Positions 1 to 8,619 of a stretch of DNA of 41,168 nt are shown here, in pieces (the first letter of the stretch is position 1; each line of letters begins with the position of its first letter). Where the stretch lies: assembly GCA_017428245.1 (NCBI GenBank), contig JAFRRF010000004.1:1-41168 (forward strand). The letters run 5' to 3'. Both the position numbers and the translations under genes were made by a program. Origin of the DNA: Bacteroidales bacterium (GTDB lineage Bacteria > Bacteroidota > Bacteroidia > Bacteroidales > UBA932). The notes under the pieces were generated by a model that ran no database searches, was not told where the DNA came from, and saw only the letters and a program-made list of their open reading frames with translations.

Positions 1-705
1 GAACTGTCCGCTCATCCGAAATGGCTCGTAGGATTCAGCGACATCACGACCCTTCACGGCCTGCTGACCCGTGCCGGCGTGATGAGCATACAAGGTACGA
101 TGAGTTCTTTCCTGGCCAAAGGCGGCCAGGATTCGACCAGCACGCTGATGCGCGATCTGCTTTTGGGCAATGTGCCGCTCTACGAAGTCCCGGCGCATCC
201 CCAGAATATCGAGGGATGGGCACGCGGCGTCCTGGTGGGCGGCAATCTCTGCACCTTTACCCCCAATCTGGGGACGAATGCTGACGCAACGGCCGGCAGC
301 GACTTGATTCTCTTCATCGAAGAGGTCGAAGAGTCGATGCACAACATCGACCGGCAGTTTACGATCCTTATGATGAACGGAGTCCTGGACCGTTGCAAGG
401 GCGTCATTCTCGGCGAGTTCACCGATTGCGGCAAGGAGTTTTCCGACGAAAGCGTGGAAGCTATGCTGCATAAATACCTGGAGGCCTATCATATCCCCGT
501 CCTCTGCGGCTTTCCCGCCGGACACGGCGACGTGAACCTGCCGCTCGTGATGGGCGCACCTGTCACTATGGAAGTTCGCAGTGACGGCGCCTCGCTGCGC
601 TTCGACATCGACGGGGCACAGCACACTGTACCTGCCGTAAGCATCGCAGCTTCCGCCTCCCCGCTCTCCGAGCGCCTTCTCCTGTCCGGCAAACGAGCTC
701 TGTAA
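1..705 (+). CDS. LD-carboxypeptidase (S66 family), 3' part
   Basis: Open at the left edge; 234 codons remain in frame 1. S66 LD-carboxypeptidases cleave the L-Lys/DAP-D-Ala bond of cytoplasmic muropeptides during murein recycling. The fragment opens inside the nucleophile elbow: GFSD at fragment residues 11-14 puts the catalytic Ser at 13. The Glu of the triad lies in the IEEVEE segment (residues 106-111) after a GGNL strand, and the His in PAGHGD (His175). All three catalytic parts are visible, so the enzyme is probably active; only the N-terminal domain before the Ser is missing. No signal peptide can be judged. It ends with TAA just before a promoter for the next gene, so it is probably the last gene of its unit. 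Confidence 0.85.
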   Translation, partial: ELSAHPKWLVGFSDITTLHGLLTRAGVMSIQGTMSSFLAKGGQDSTSTLMRDLLLGNVPLYEVPAHPQNIEGWARGVLVGGNLCTFTPNLGTNADATAGSDLILFIEEVEESMHNIDRQFTILMMNGVLDRCKGVILGEFTDCGKEFSDESVEAMLHKYLEAYHIPVLCGFPAGHGDVNLPLVMGAPVTMEVRSDGASLRFDIDGAQHTVPAVSIAASASPLSERLLLSGKRAL

Positions 706-709
706 TCTG

Positions 710-739
710 TTGGACGGGACTGTTTTTTTCGTATCTTTG
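710..739 (+). promoter_or_regulatory. Bacteroidota promoter for the 767-1039 gene
   Basis: A -7 element TATCTTTG (732-739) follows a -33 TTG (710-712) with a 19-nt spacer. This fits the known Bacteroidota primary-sigma consensus TTG/N17-23/TAnnTTTG. The start codon is 27 nt downstream. It begins 4 nt after the preceding stop. Confidence 0.7.
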
Positions 740-766
740 CACCCGAATCATCAAAACATCACACGT

Positions 767-1039
767 ATGAATCTCCGTGACATCAAGAAGGATATCGAAT
801 TCCTGGTCGGCGACTTCGTGGAAGATTGCCTGCTGTTCGCCATGTTGCACCCTGAAAAAGATATCAATCAGGTGGAAGGCCTGATCAACGAGGCGAGCGA
901 CCTCGCCGACACCCTGTTCGACAAGGTCAACCACCCGGCTCCCGACGTGAAGCCTCGTACGTATTACAACCGTATCGGCGCCGAACTCCTGACCAGCCTC
1001 GACGGTCTTTGCGAGAAACTGAGCGCACTTGCAAAATAA
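767..1039 (+). CDS. Small conserved hypothetical protein, 90 aa
   Basis: I chose ATG 767 because the promoter element (732-739) lies inside the longer reading frame that begins at 710. The product begins MNLRDIKKDIEF and is predicted mostly helical and acidic, with no membrane segment, signal peptide or cysteine motif beyond scattered Cys. It resembles small uncharacterised cytosolic proteins I associate with Bacteroidota; I do not know a function. It sits between a murein-recycling enzyme and rpsO, each with its own promoter, so it is probably monocistronic. No clear hairpin terminator follows; the gap to rpsO holds the rpsO promoter. Confidence 0.7.
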   Translation: MNLRDIKKDIEFLVGDFVEDCLLFAMLHPEKDINQVEGLINEASDLADTLFDKVNHPAPDVKPRTYYNRIGAELLTSLDGLCEKLSALAK

Positions 1040-1054
1040 TTGCAAAAGAAAAAG

Positions 1055-1084
1055 TTGCAGAGTAAAAAAATATCCTTACCTTTG
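1055..1084 (+). promoter_or_regulatory. rpsO promoter
   Basis: TTG at 1055-1057, a 19-nt spacer and TACCTTTG at 1077-1084 fit the Bacteroidota TTG/N17-23/TAnnTTTG consensus. The leader to the rpsO ATG is about 20 nt, AT-rich and without a Shine-Dalgarno sequence. Confidence 0.75.
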
Positions 1085-1109
1085 CAGCCCTTAATCAATT
1101 TTTTGCAAT

Positions 1110-1385
1110 ATGTCAGAGTATTTGAACGCAGACAAGAAGCAAGAGATTTTCGGCAAATACGGGAAGTCTAATGTTGACACCGGCTCGCCTGAGAGTCAGG
1201 TTGCTTTGTTTTCCTACCGTATCGCTCATCTGACCGAGCACCTCAAGGCCAACAAGAAGGACCACAACACCCAGCGTGCCCTTCTCCGCCTCGTGGGTAA
1301 GCGCCGTCAGCTCCTCGACTACCTGAAAGAGAAGGATATTGAGAGATACCGTGAGATCGTGAAGGCCCTCGGCCTCCGTAAATAA
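1110..1385 (+). CDS. rpsO: 30S ribosomal protein S15
   Basis: A 91-aa protein of near-typical S15 length. It carries the S15 signature around the [10 protein letters not shown] stretch (residues 23-32) and the helix with HNTQR and the [10 protein letters not shown] segment that contacts the 16S rRNA three-way junction. S15 binds 16S rRNA early in assembly of the 30S platform. It is followed by a hairpin terminator and then pnp, the same rpsO-pnp order as in Escherichia coli. The start is fixed by the promoter at 1055-1084 and the conserved length. Confidence 0.97.
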   Translation: MSEYLNADKKQEIFGKYGKSNVDTGSPESQVALFSYRIAHLTEHLKANKKDHNTQRALLRLVGKRRQLLDYLKEKDIERYREIVKALGLRK

Positions 1386-1402
1386 TCTCCTGGGAACGAA
1401 TC

Positions 1403-1429
1403 AAGGCCGCCGTTTCAGCGGCCTTTTTT
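1403..1429 (+). terminator. Rho-independent terminator between rpsO and pnp
   Basis: Stem GGCCGC (1405-1410) / GCGGCC (1418-1423), 7-nt loop, then six T (1424-1429); flanking A residues can extend the stem. It lies 17 nt after the rpsO stop and 26 nt before the pnp start. No TAnnTTTG element separates it from pnp, so partial read-through probably feeds pnp. Confidence 0.8.
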
Positions 1430-1455
1430 GTATGAAGACACACTAAGGTTAAAAT

Positions 1456-3738
1456 ATGAACGTTATCAAGAAAATCATCGAATTGTCCGACGGTCGGACA
1501 ATTGAAATCGAGACCGGCAAGCTTGCCAAGCAGGCCGACGGCTCGGCGGTCGTGAAAATGGGGGGCACGATGCTCCTGGCGACCGTAACTGCTGCCAAAG
1601 AAGTCAAGGAAGGAACGGATTTCCTTCCGCTCCAGGTTGATTACCGGGAGAAATACTACGCCGCGGGCCGCTTCCCCGGCGGATTCCTCAAGAGAGAGAG
1701 CCGTCCCGACGACTACGAGATCCTGATCTCCCGTCTGGTTGACCGCCCCATCCGTCCGCTCTGGCCCGAGGATTTCCATCTGGAAGTTTTCGTCAATGTC
1801 ATGCTGATCTCAGCGGAAAAAGATATCCAGCCCGACGCCCTGGCCGGCCTCGCCGCATCGGCCGCCCTGGCTACGACCGACCTGCCCTTCCAGGGCCCGA
1901 TCTCCGAAGTGCGCGTCTGCCGCATCGACGGCCAGTTCGTCATCAACCCGACCTTCAAGGAAATGGAACGCGCCGACCTCGAACTGATGGTCGCCGCCAC
2001 CGAAGAGAACATTATGATGGTCGAGGGTGAGATGAAGGAAGTCACCGAGCACGATATGCTCGAGGCCATCAAGTTCGCCCACGAAGAAATCAAGAAGCAC
2101 TGCCGCGTGCAGAAGGAACTGATGCACGAACTCGGCACCGACGTGAACAAGCGCGACTATCCGCACGACGTCGAGGACGAAGACCTGCGCAAGGCCGTCC
2201 GCGAAGCCTGCTACGCCCGCTGCTACGAGACCGCCAAGTCCGCCCTGCCCAAACAGGAGCGTGCCGATGCGTTCGACGCCATCAAGAACGACTTCCTGGC
2301 CACGATCCCCGAAGAGGAACTCGAGGAGAAGACCCCGATCGTGGAACGCTACTACCACGACGTGGAGAAGGAAGCCATGCGTAACCTCATCCTCGACGAG
2401 GGCCGCCGCCTCGACGGCCGCGCCACCGACGAGGTGCGCCCCATCTGGTGCGAAGTGGACTACCTCCCCTGCGCCCACGGCTCCGCCATCTTCACCCGCG
2501 GCGAAACCCAGTCGCTCGCGAGCGTGACCCTCGGTACCAAACTCGATATGAAAGAGCAGGACGAAGTCCTCATCCAGGACGACCAGCAGTTCGTGCTCCA
2601 CTATAACTTCCCGCCGTTCGCTACCGGTGAGGCCAAACCGCAGCGCGCCACGGGCCGCCGCGAAATCGGCCACGGCAACCTGGCCATGCGCGCCCTCAAG
2701 GCCGTCATGCCGTTTGCTCCCGAAAACCCGTACGCAGTCCGCGTGGTCTCCGACATCCTCGAATCGAACGGTTCGTCGTCGATGGCCTCGGTCTGCGGCG
2801 GCTGCCTCGCCCTGATGGACGCCGGCGTGAAGATCAAGAAGCCGGTGGCCGGTGTGGCCATGGGCCTGATCACCGACGCCGAGCGCCCGAACGACCGCTA
2901 CGCCATCCTGACCGACATCCTCGGTGACGAGGACCACCTCGGAGATATGGACTTCAAGGTCACCGGCACCGCCGACGGCATCACCGCCACCCAGATGGAC
3001 ATCAAGGTCGACGGCCTGAGCTACGACGTGCTGGAGAAAGCCCTCGAACAGGCCCGCCGCGGCCGTATGCACATCATGGGCGAAATGCTCAAGGTGATCC
3101 CCGAACCGCGTGCCGACTACAAGCCGTTCGTGCCGCGCATCGTCCAGCTCCGCATCGCTGCCGAATTCATCGGCGCCGTCATCGGCAAGGGCGGTGAGAC
3201 CATCCAGAAGATCCAGAAGGAAACCGGTACCGTCATCAACATCGATGAAGAGCCCATCCCGGGCACCAACCTCACCGAAGGTGTGGTGGACATCGCTTCC
3301 GACAACGCCGACAATATGCAGAAAGCCCTCGACTGGATCAAGGGTATCTGCGCGGTCCCCGAGGTCGGCAAGGTGTACCACGGCAAAGTCGTCTCGATCC
3401 TCGAGTTCGGCGCTTTCATCGAGATCATGCCGGGCAAGGAAGGCCTGCTGCACGTCTCCGAGATTGCCTGGACCAAGACCGAGAAGGTCGAGGACGTCCT
3501 GGCCGTCGGCGACGAGGTGGATGTCAAACTCCTCGAATACGACCCGAAGGCCGGCAAGATGCGCCTCTCGATGCGTGCCCTGACCGAGAAGCCGGAAGGC
3601 TATGTGGAGCCCAAGCCCCGCACGGGCGGCCCGCGCCGCGAAGGCGGCAACGGTCCTCGCCGCGACGGCAAGGACGGTGGTAACCGTGGACCCCGCCGCG
3701 ACGGCGGCCGTGGCCCGCGCCGTGAAGGCAACAAATAA
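1456..3738 (+). CDS. pnp: Polyribonucleotide nucleotidyltransferase (PNPase)
   Basis: A 760-aa PNPase. It degrades RNA 3'-to-5' with phosphate and can polymerise NDPs. Domain order: RNase PH-like domain 1 (about 1-145), helical linker, catalytic RNase PH domain 2 (about 315-550), KH domain with GKGG at 577-580, and S1 domain from about 638. The acidic catalytic segment [14 protein letters not shown] at 487-500 carries the conserved Asp pair that binds the metal. After the S1 domain comes an Arg/Gly-rich tail (722-760) with repeated GPRR(D/E)G units, unusual next to E. coli PNPase and likely RNA-binding. The gene follows rpsO and a leaky-looking terminator, with no promoter of its own visible. 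The downstream lipoprotein gene starts 3 nt after its stop. Confidence 0.97.
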   Translation: MNVIKKIIELSDGRTIEIETGKLAKQADGSAVVKMGGTMLLATVTAAKEVKEGTDFLPLQVDYREKYYAAGRFPGGFLKRESRPDDYEILISRLVDRPIRPLWPEDFHLEVFVNVMLISAEKDIQPDALAGLAASAALATTDLPFQGPISEVRVCRIDGQFVINPTFKEMERADLELMVAATEENIMMVEGEMKEVTEHDMLEAIKFAHEEIKKHCRVQKELMHELGTDVNKRDYPHDVEDEDLRKAVREACYARCYETAKSALPKQERADAFDAIKNDFLATIPEEELEEKTPIVERYYHDVEKEAMRNLILDEGRRLDGRATDEVRPIWCEVDYLPCAHGSAIFTRGETQSLASVTLGTKLDMKEQDEVLIQDDQQFVLHYNFPPFATGEAKPQRATGRREIGHGNLAMRALKAVMPFAPENPYAVRVVSDILESNGSSSMASVCGGCLALMDAGVKIKKPVAGVAMGLITDAERPNDRYAILTDILGDEDHLGDMDFKVTGTADGITATQMDIKVDGLSYDVLEKALEQARRGRMHIMGEMLKVIPEPRADYKPFVPRIVQLRIAAEFIGAVIGKGGETIQKIQKETGTVINIDEEPIPGTNLTEGVVDIASDNADNMQKALDWIKGICAVPEVGKVYHGKVVSILEFGAFIEIMPGKEGLLHVSEIAWTKTEKVEDVLAVGDEVDVKLLEYDPKAGKMRLSMRALTEKPEGYVEPKPRTGGPRREGGNGPRRDGKDGGNRGPRRDGGRGPRREGNK

Positions 3739-3741
3739 AAG

Positions 3742-4611
3742 ATGCCGCACGTGATCCGTCTCCTGCTCGCAATGTCCCTGTTTTCTTTTCTGGGATGCGG
3801 TCGTCCTGCGCCCGCATCCCTGCAGTCCATCTACTTCAGCGCTACGCACGGCTACCACGCCCATAGCAACATCGGCTACCGGGCCGAAAGGCTGGAGAAC
3901 GGCAACACCCTCGTCACCGTGTTGGTGGGCAATGACCGCGACCGCATATTTGAAGCGGAAGGGTCGGTCATGGATTCCCTCGAAGCGGTGGTCCGCAAAT
4001 ACCGGATGGATCGTTTCACGGGACACTACGAACCGAAGTTTGAGATCCTGGACGGGGATTCCTGGTCGATGGAAATCTGCTACACGGACGGATCTTCGAA
4101 CTCCTGCGGCGGTTACATGGCCTACCCTCCCAAAGGCGCTGAGGGAATCTTCAAAACCGAAGGCATCCTCTCCCGCTGGCTCTATCAGGAGCCGGCGGAA
4201 GAGGTCGCCCTCGTTTCTTTCCGCTACGAATACTGCGACGCCGAAGGCTCCGAAGCCTATGCCTTTCAACTGAAAGACACCGTCTGCACTGCGTTTATGC
4301 AGCCTTACGGTCAGGCGAAAGGGCAGACCTTCGAAGGGATCGACCCGGAGCTTGCCAAAAGAATCGCCAACGATATCCGCTGGAACCATATGGGTTCCTA
4401 TATCGGTGAAAACCGGGCGGAAGAAGACAAGACCCGTCCCCGCTGGATCCTGACGGCCGAATACGAAAACGGTCAGAAGATCGAAGCGATGGATTATCTC
4501 GACCGTGAATCGAAAGACTCTTGGCGGCACGACGTTCCGTCGATTTCGGAAATAGGCTTCCGCTCTTCGGTTCAGCAGTCTTTCAGCGTAATGATCCCGA
4601 GTCTCCCGTGA
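3742..4611 (+). CDS. Putative lipoprotein, paralog 1
   Basis: 289 aa. The start MPHVIRLLL leads a short hydrophobic signal that ends in lipobox FLGC, giving lipid-modified Cys19, so it is predicted to be an envelope lipoprotein. The mature part is soluble, rich in aromatic and acidic residues, without a family I recognise. It is clearly related to the next gene; shared blocks include SATHGY, GYRAERL, SVMDSLEA, YRMDR, ALVSFRYE, RPRWI and MDYLDR. The gene starts 3 nt after the pnp stop, so it is probably translated from the pnp transcript. Its own stop overlaps the next start (GTGA). Function unknown; no catalytic motif is evident. Confidence 0.8.
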   Translation: MPHVIRLLLAMSLFSFLGCGRPAPASLQSIYFSATHGYHAHSNIGYRAERLENGNTLVTVLVGNDRDRIFEAEGSVMDSLEAVVRKYRMDRFTGHYEPKFEILDGDSWSMEICYTDGSSNSCGGYMAYPPKGAEGIFKTEGILSRWLYQEPAEEVALVSFRYEYCDAEGSEAYAFQLKDTVCTAFMQPYGQAKGQTFEGIDPELAKRIANDIRWNHMGSYIGENRAEEDKTRPRWILTAEYENGQKIEAMDYLDRESKDSWRHDVPSISEIGFRSSVQQSFSVMIPSLP

Positions 4612-5594
4612 AAAAACTTTTTGTCCTGATGTCCCTGCTTTCCCTGCTCGGGTGCCGGCCCAGTCCGTCGACACTCGATTCTTTTTATTATTCCGCCACG
4701 CACGGTTTCCGGGGGTTCACCAACCGGGGCTACCGCGCCGAACGTCTCGACGATGGCAAGACGCGCATCACCGTGGAACTGGGCGACGACCGCGACCGCG
4801 TGTTCCTTGCCGAAGCTTCCGTGATGGATTCACTCGAAGCGCTCGTCCAGACCTACCGGATGGACCGGTACAAAGAACGCTACAAGCCGATGTTCGACAT
4901 CAAAGACGGCGACACCTGGGACCTCTCGCTGAAGTATTCCGACGGAAAGAGCGTCCGAAGCGGTGGCTATGAAGCCCTGCCCGCCAACGGCCGGGAGGCT
5001 TTCCAGCAGATCGAAGCATTCTTTTCCCCCTGGCTCAACCACGCACCGGCCGAAGATGCTGCCCTCGTTTCATTCCGTTACGAACTGCACAACGAGGAAG
5101 GTACCGAAATATTCAGTTTCCGGGAAGAAAGAAACGCCGTCTATTTCCGCAACCTTGGCAGTCAGGAAGGTTACAATTACTATTGCGGCGACCCGGAAGT
5201 GCTGACAAAGCTCGACAAGGATCTGCGTGAGATCCACGCCTGCTCCTATTGCGGCGAAAAGCTTTCGGAAGAAGACAAGTCCCGCCCGCGCTGGATTGCA
5301 ATCCTCACCTATTCCGACGGCCGGATGTACGAACTGATGGACTACCTCGACCGCGACAGCGACGACTACAGGCATCGTCCTCCGACCAACACCGAGCGGG
5401 GAATCCGCCAGTCGGCCGAACGTCATTTCGCCGCGGAAATCGAACGCATCGGCACTCTCCCGCCCGAACAGCTCGGCGAATACAGCCGTACCACCTACAA
5501 GGCCGACGGCTCGCCCAGCCGCACGATCCGCTACGCCGGCGACGGCACCGTCCTCGGCGGCCGCGACTACGACAATCCGACCGTGGATTTCTAA
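4608..5594 (+). CDS. Putative lipoprotein, paralog 2
   Basis: 328 aa from GTG 4608, which overlaps the upstream TGA by 4 nt. I chose it over the longer frame from 4521 because it gives a proper signal (MKKLFVLMSLLSLL) and lipobox LLGC with Cys16. The in-frame ATG at 4629 would leave too short a signal. It is a tandem paralog of the preceding lipoprotein along nearly its whole length. It carries about 40 extra C-terminal residues with two short strands of the YxxDGS/YxGDGT type, reminiscent of short toxin/antitoxin-like or cell-surface beta repeats. No known function. It ends before a strong bidirectional terminator. Confidence 0.8.
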   Translation: MKKLFVLMSLLSLLGCRPSPSTLDSFYYSATHGFRGFTNRGYRAERLDDGKTRITVELGDDRDRVFLAEASVMDSLEALVQTYRMDRYKERYKPMFDIKDGDTWDLSLKYSDGKSVRSGGYEALPANGREAFQQIEAFFSPWLNHAPAEDAALVSFRYELHNEEGTEIFSFREERNAVYFRNLGSQEGYNYYCGDPEVLTKLDKDLREIHACSYCGEKLSEEDKSRPRWIAILTYSDGRMYELMDYLDRDSDDYRHRPPTNTERGIRQSAERHFAAEIERIGTLPPEQLGEYSRTTYKADGSPSRTIRYAGDGTVLGGRDYDNPTVDF

Positions 5595-5604
5595 ATGGCC
5601 GATG

Positions 5605-5641
5605 AAAAAACAGCCTCCCGTCCATGCGGGAGGCTGTTTTT
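5605..5641. terminator. Bidirectional terminator between lipoprotein 2 and glyA
   Basis: Perfect 10-bp stem CAGCCTCCCG (5611-5620) / CGGGAGGCTG (5627-5636), 6-nt loop, six A before and five T after. It can serve the pnp-lipoprotein unit on + and glyA on -. Confidence 0.9.
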
Positions 5642-5667
5642 ATGGATGGCCGAACCGGAGATACCGT

Positions 5668-6948
5668 TTACCAGCGGTTGAGCGGCATGCCGTTCATCAT
5701 CATCTTCACCTGGCGGCGGGTTTCCTCGATCACCTGCTCGTTCTCGACGTCGCAGAGCACCTTGTCGATCAGATCGACGATGACCGGCATATCCTTCTCC
5801 ACGAGACCGCGGGAAGTGACGGCCGGCGTACCGACGCGCAGACCGGAGGTCTGGAAAGCGCTGCGGCTGTCGAACGGCACCATATTCTTGTTGACGGTGA
5901 TGCCGGCACGGACGAGGGCCTTCTCGGCCACCTTACCGGTGAGGTCGGGGAACTTGGTGCGGAGGTCGATCAGCATCAGGTGGTTGTCGGTGCCGCCGGA
6001 GACGATGTAGTAGCCCTTCTTGACGAAGGCTTCGGCGAGCGCCTTGGCGTTCTTCTGGACCTGGATCTGGTAGTCGCGGAACTCAGGCTGCAGGGCCTCG
6101 TAGAAGGCCACGGCCTTGGCGGCGATGCAGTGCTCCAGCGGACCGCCCTGGATGCCCGGGAAGACGGCGGAGTTGATCATGGCGCTCATCTTCTTGATTT
6201 CGCCCTTCGGGGTGGTGATGCCCCACGGGTTGTCGAAGTCCTTGCCGATGAGGATGACGCCGCCGCGCGGACCACGGAGGGTCTTGTGCGTGGTGGAGGT
6301 CACGATGTGCGCGTATTTCACCGGGTTCTTGAGCAGACCGGCGGCGATCAGGCCTGCCGGGTGAGCCATGTCCACCATAAAGATGGCGCCCACTTCATCG
6401 GCGATGGCACGCATCCGTTCCCAGTCCCATTCACGGGAATAGGCGGAAGCGCCGCCGATGATGAGCTTCGGCTTGTACTCGCGCGCCTTGCGCTCCATGT
6501 CGTCGTAGTCCACCAGGCCCGTCTCTTTGTTGAGCTGGTAGCCGATGGCGTGGTACATCTTGCCCGACATGTTGACCGGGGAGCCGTGCGTCAGGTGACC
6601 GCCGTGCGCCAGGTCGAGTCCCATGAAGGTGTCGCCCGGCTGGAGGCAGGTGAAGAACACCGCCATATTGGCCTGGGCGCCCGAGTGAGGCTGGACGTTG
6701 GCATACTCGGCGTCGAAGAGTTTGCACAGGCGGTCGATGGCCAGTTGTTCGATCTGGTCGACCACCTCGCAGCCGCCGTAGTAGCGTGCCCGGGGATAAC
6801 CCTCTGCGTATTTATTGGTGCACACGCTGCCGAGTGCCTCGAGTACCTGCTTGCTCACAAAGTTTTCGGATGCGATCAGTTCGAGCCCTTCGCTCTGCCG
6901 CTCTTCCTCCTTGCGGATCAGGTCGGAAATTTGTACGTCTTGTTTCAT
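5668..6948 (-). CDS. glyA: Serine hydroxymethyltransferase
   Basis: 426 aa, within the usual range. GlyA interconverts serine plus tetrahydrofolate with glycine plus 5,10-methylene-THF, the main cytosolic one-carbon source. Seen: N-terminal ELIASENF motif, the [13 protein letters not shown] substrate loop, the SGAQAN cofactor-phosphate segment, the HGGHLTHG loop, and the PLP-binding Lys in [12 protein letters not shown] (Lys222). ATG 6948 is the natural N-terminus. The gene is divergent from the methyltransferase at 7044 and ends against the bidirectional terminator at 5605-5641, so it is probably monocistronic. The same one-carbon pool supplies 10-formyl-THF to the Fmt domain encoded at 22293-24722. 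Confidence 0.97.
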   Translation of the reverse strand: MKQDVQISDLIRKEEERQSEGLELIASENFVSKQVLEALGSVCTNKYAEGYPRARYYGGCEVVDQIEQLAIDRLCKLFDAEYANVQPHSGAQANMAVFFTCLQPGDTFMGLDLAHGGHLTHGSPVNMSGKMYHAIGYQLNKETGLVDYDDMERKAREYKPKLIIGGASAYSREWDWERMRAIADEVGAIFMVDMAHPAGLIAAGLLKNPVKYAHIVTSTTHKTLRGPRGGVILIGKDFDNPWGITTPKGEIKKMSAMINSAVFPGIQGGPLEHCIAAKAVAFYEALQPEFRDYQIQVQKNAKALAEAFVKKGYYIVSGGTDNHLMLIDLRTKFPDLTGKVAEKALVRAGITVNKNMVPFDSRSAFQTSGLRVGTPAVTSRGLVEKDMPVIVDLIDKVLCDVENEQVIEETRRQVKMMMNGMPLNRW

Positions 6949-6994
6949 ATGGTTGGTATCTTGTTACAATTATTCCCAATAAGGAAAGTATCTA

Positions 6995-7002
6995 CAAAGA
7001 TA
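6995..7002 (-). promoter_or_regulatory. glyA -7 element
   Basis: TATCTTTG on the minus strand, 46 nt upstream of the glyA ATG, matches TAnnTTTG. The best TTG upstream is 25 nt away, slightly beyond the usual spacing, so the -33 half is weak. Confidence 0.5.
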
Positions 7003-7013
7003 AAACAAATTCC

Positions 7014-7021
7014 TATATTTG
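7014..7021 (+). promoter_or_regulatory. -7 element for the rRNA/tRNA methyltransferase gene
   Basis: TATATTTG ends 22 nt before ATG 7044. It lies back to back with the glyA element, so the two start sites are closely divergent. No clear TTG was found at -33. Confidence 0.5.
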
Positions 7022-7043
7022 CCGCTGCAATCTTGACAAAAAA

Positions 7044-7574
7044 ATGTTCCGAAAACTAAAAAACGACGAACTCGGACGGATTTCCGTGGAACAGTACAAA
7101 GAGGCCGGGAAGACGCCGTTCGCTCTGGTGCTCGACAATGTGCGCAGCCAGCACAACATCGGTTCGGCCTTCCGTACCTGCGACGCCTTCCGGATCGGGA
7201 AGATCTGCCTGTGCGGCATCTCGGCCACACCGCCCACCCCGGAGATCCACAAAGCGGCCCTGGGCGCAGAGTTCAGTGTCGATTGGGAGCATTTCGATAC
7301 GGCGCTGGAAGCCGTGTCGGCGCTGCGGGAAGAGGGATACACGATCGTGAGCGTGGAGCAGGCGGAAGGTGCGACACAACTGCAGGACTTCCACCCGGAT
7401 CCGGACAAGCGCTACGCCCTGGTATTCGGCAATGAGGTACGCGGCGTGACGCAGGAAGTCGTCGATGCTTCCGACAACTGCCTGGAGATTCCGCAATTCG
7501 GCACGAAACACTCCCTCAACGTGTCGGTTTCCATCGGAATCGTGCTTTGGCAGATTATTTTGAACAGATTATAA
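7044..7574 (+). CDS. SpoU/TrmH-family RNA 2'-O-methyltransferase
   Basis: 176 aa from ATG 7044. The longer frame from 6786 would run through the glyA promoter and is rejected. SPOUT-fold enzymes of this family use SAM to methylate ribose 2'-OH in tRNA or rRNA. Visible motifs: the N-terminal NVRSQHNIGSAFRTCDAF block (motif 1), LVFGNEVRGV around 127-136 (motif 2, Asn-Glu) and SLNVSVSIGI near the C-terminus (motif 3, the knotted SAM loop). It has no N-terminal substrate-binding domain, which fits the short TrmH/TrmL-like type; the exact RNA target cannot be read from sequence. The tRNA-Pro gene lies just downstream, and its promoter overlaps the end of this gene. Confidence 0.85.
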   Translation: MFRKLKNDELGRISVEQYKEAGKTPFALVLDNVRSQHNIGSAFRTCDAFRIGKICLCGISATPPTPEIHKAALGAEFSVDWEHFDTALEAVSALREEGYTIVSVEQAEGATQLQDFHPDPDKRYALVFGNEVRGVTQEVVDASDNCLEIPQFGTKHSLNVSVSIGIVLWQIILNRL

Positions 7575-7591
7575 AAAAATTACTATATTTG
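7560..7591 (+). promoter_or_regulatory. tRNA-Pro promoter
   Basis: TTG 7560-7562, 21-nt spacer, TATATTTG 7584-7591. It overlaps the last codons of the methyltransferase and lies 19 nt upstream of the mature tRNA. Confidence 0.6.
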
Positions 7592-7610
7592 CAGTCCCAA
7601 TTCGGGACCT

Positions 7611-7684
7611 CGGGAAGTGGCGCAGTTGGCTAGCGCGCTGCGTTCGGGACGCAGAGGTCGGGTGTTCGAGTCACCTCTTCCCGA
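7611..7684 (+). tRNA. tRNA-Pro (anticodon CGG)
   Basis: A full 74-nt cloverleaf. Acceptor 7611-7617 pairs with 7677-7683 and A7684 is the discriminator. D stem is 7620-7623/7633-7636. The anticodon stem 7638-7642/7650-7654 encloses a 7-nt loop with CGG at 7645-7647, reading CCG. The T arm 7660-7676 has loop TTCGAGT. CCA is not encoded, as is common in Bacteroidota, so it must be added by a nucleotidyltransferase. A terminator follows at once. Confidence 0.95.
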
Positions 7685-7685
7685 C

Positions 7686-7721
7686 AAAAAAGCTCTTCAG
7701 CAATGCTGGAGAGCTTTTTTT
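7686..7721. terminator. Terminator between tRNA-Pro and the Rnf/TPR operon
   Basis: 11-bp stem (7691-7701 with 7705-7715, one G-T pair), 3-nt loop, A tract before and seven T after. It can end the tRNA transcript on + and the long operon on -, whose last stop is at 7723. Confidence 0.9.
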
Positions 7722-7722
7722 C

Positions 7723-8007
7723 TTACGGGTTCATCAGATCTTTGTTGACGAATCGGATGATGTTGTAGATCGATTCGATGGCGGCGTCGGCGGGGCCGTC
7801 GGGATCGAGGAGCTTGGCTTTGTTGAGATGATTGATGGCTTCGCCCCAGAGCTGCTGGCGCCGGTACAGATTGCCCAGCATATACCAGCCTTGGGGATTG
7901 TCAGGCTCGCGCTTGACGAAGTCACGCAGAGACTGATGCGCTTCTTCGAGCTCACCCGCCCGAAGAAGCGCCTCAATGTCTGACAGGTTCTGTGGCCTGC
8001 GGTTCAT
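7723..8007 (-). CDS. Small tetratricopeptide-repeat protein
   Basis: 94 aa from ATG 8007. The frame could start further upstream, but this ATG lies one base after the rnfA stop, as expected for coupled translation. About two TPR-like helical hairpins are visible: IEALLRAGELEEAHQSL, then PQGWYMLGNLYRRQQLWGEAINHLNKAKLLDP with the typical W/LG/Y-A-P spacing. No signal peptide or membrane segment, so a cytosolic protein-interaction module. As the last gene of the Rnf-containing run it may assist complex assembly, but that is inference from position only. Confidence 0.75.
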   Translation of the reverse strand: MNRRPQNLSDIEALLRAGELEEAHQSLRDFVKREPDNPQGWYMLGNLYRRQQLWGEAINHLNKAKLLDPDGPADAAIESIYNIIRFVNKDLMNP

Positions 8008-8008
8008 C

Positions 8009-8614
8009 TTATACCAAACCCGAGAAGCCCATGAAAGCAAGGGCCATGATACCGGCGGTCAGCAGGGCGATGGGAACGCCCTTGAAGCCCTTGGGCACAT
8101 TGCTCAGCTCGAGCTGTTCGCGGATACCGGCGAAAAGGATCAGGGCCAGGCCGTAGCCGATGGCCGTGGCGATGGCGAAGAGCAGGGATTCGCCCAGGCC
8201 CAGCATGCGGGCGCCTTCGGCGAAACCGAAATTGTATTCGTTGGTCACCACCTGGATGGCGACGCCCAGCACCACGCAGTTGGTGGTGATCAGCGGCAGG
8301 AAGATACCCAGCGCCTGGTAGAGCGAGGGGCTGATCTTCTTGATGATGATCTCGACCATCTGCACAAGCGAGGCAATCACCAAGATGAAACTCACGGTCT
8401 GCAGGAACACGAGGTTGAAAGGAACCAGAACGTATTTCTGCAGCAGGAAGGTCACCAGCGTGGCAATGGCCATCACGAAGGTCACGGCGGCGGTCATGCC
8501 GACGGCCGTATTCACCTTCTTCGAAACGCCCAGGAACGGACATACGCCCAGGAACTGGCTCAGGACGACATTGTTGACAAATATCGCAGAGATGAAAATA
8601 AGGAGAATCTTCAT
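8009..8614 (-). CDS. rnfA: Rnf complex subunit A
   Basis: 201 aa, six predicted membrane helices. RnfA (RsxA, homologous to NqrE) is one of the two inverted-topology membrane subunits of the ferredoxin:NAD+ oxidoreductase that pumps Na+ or H+. It has the family hallmarks: the N-terminal [19 protein letters not shown] segment with its conserved Cys, which binds an iron-sulfur centre between RnfA and RnfE, and the second TTNCVVLG half-helix Cys in the middle. It lies 5 nt after the rnfE stop. Its order after rnfE matches rnfBCDGEA clusters. Confidence 0.93.
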   Translation of the reverse strand: MKILLIFISAIFVNNVVLSQFLGVCPFLGVSKKVNTAVGMTAAVTFVMAIATLVTFLLQKYVLVPFNLVFLQTVSFILVIASLVQMVEIIIKKISPSLYQALGIFLPLITTNCVVLGVAIQVVTNEYNFGFAEGARMLGLGESLLFAIATAIGYGLALILFAGIREQLELSNVPKGFKGVPIALLTAGIMALAFMGFSGLV

Positions 8615-8619
8615 AGTGG

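Noticed and set aside
1810-4674. 954-codon open frame antisense to pnp
   Set aside because: It mirrors the codon bias of pnp (few stops on the opposite strand in GC-rich genes), has no family features and spans a gene boundary.
5602-7059. 485-codon open frame opposite glyA
   Set aside because: Antisense of a conserved enzyme and crossing its terminator; no domain match.
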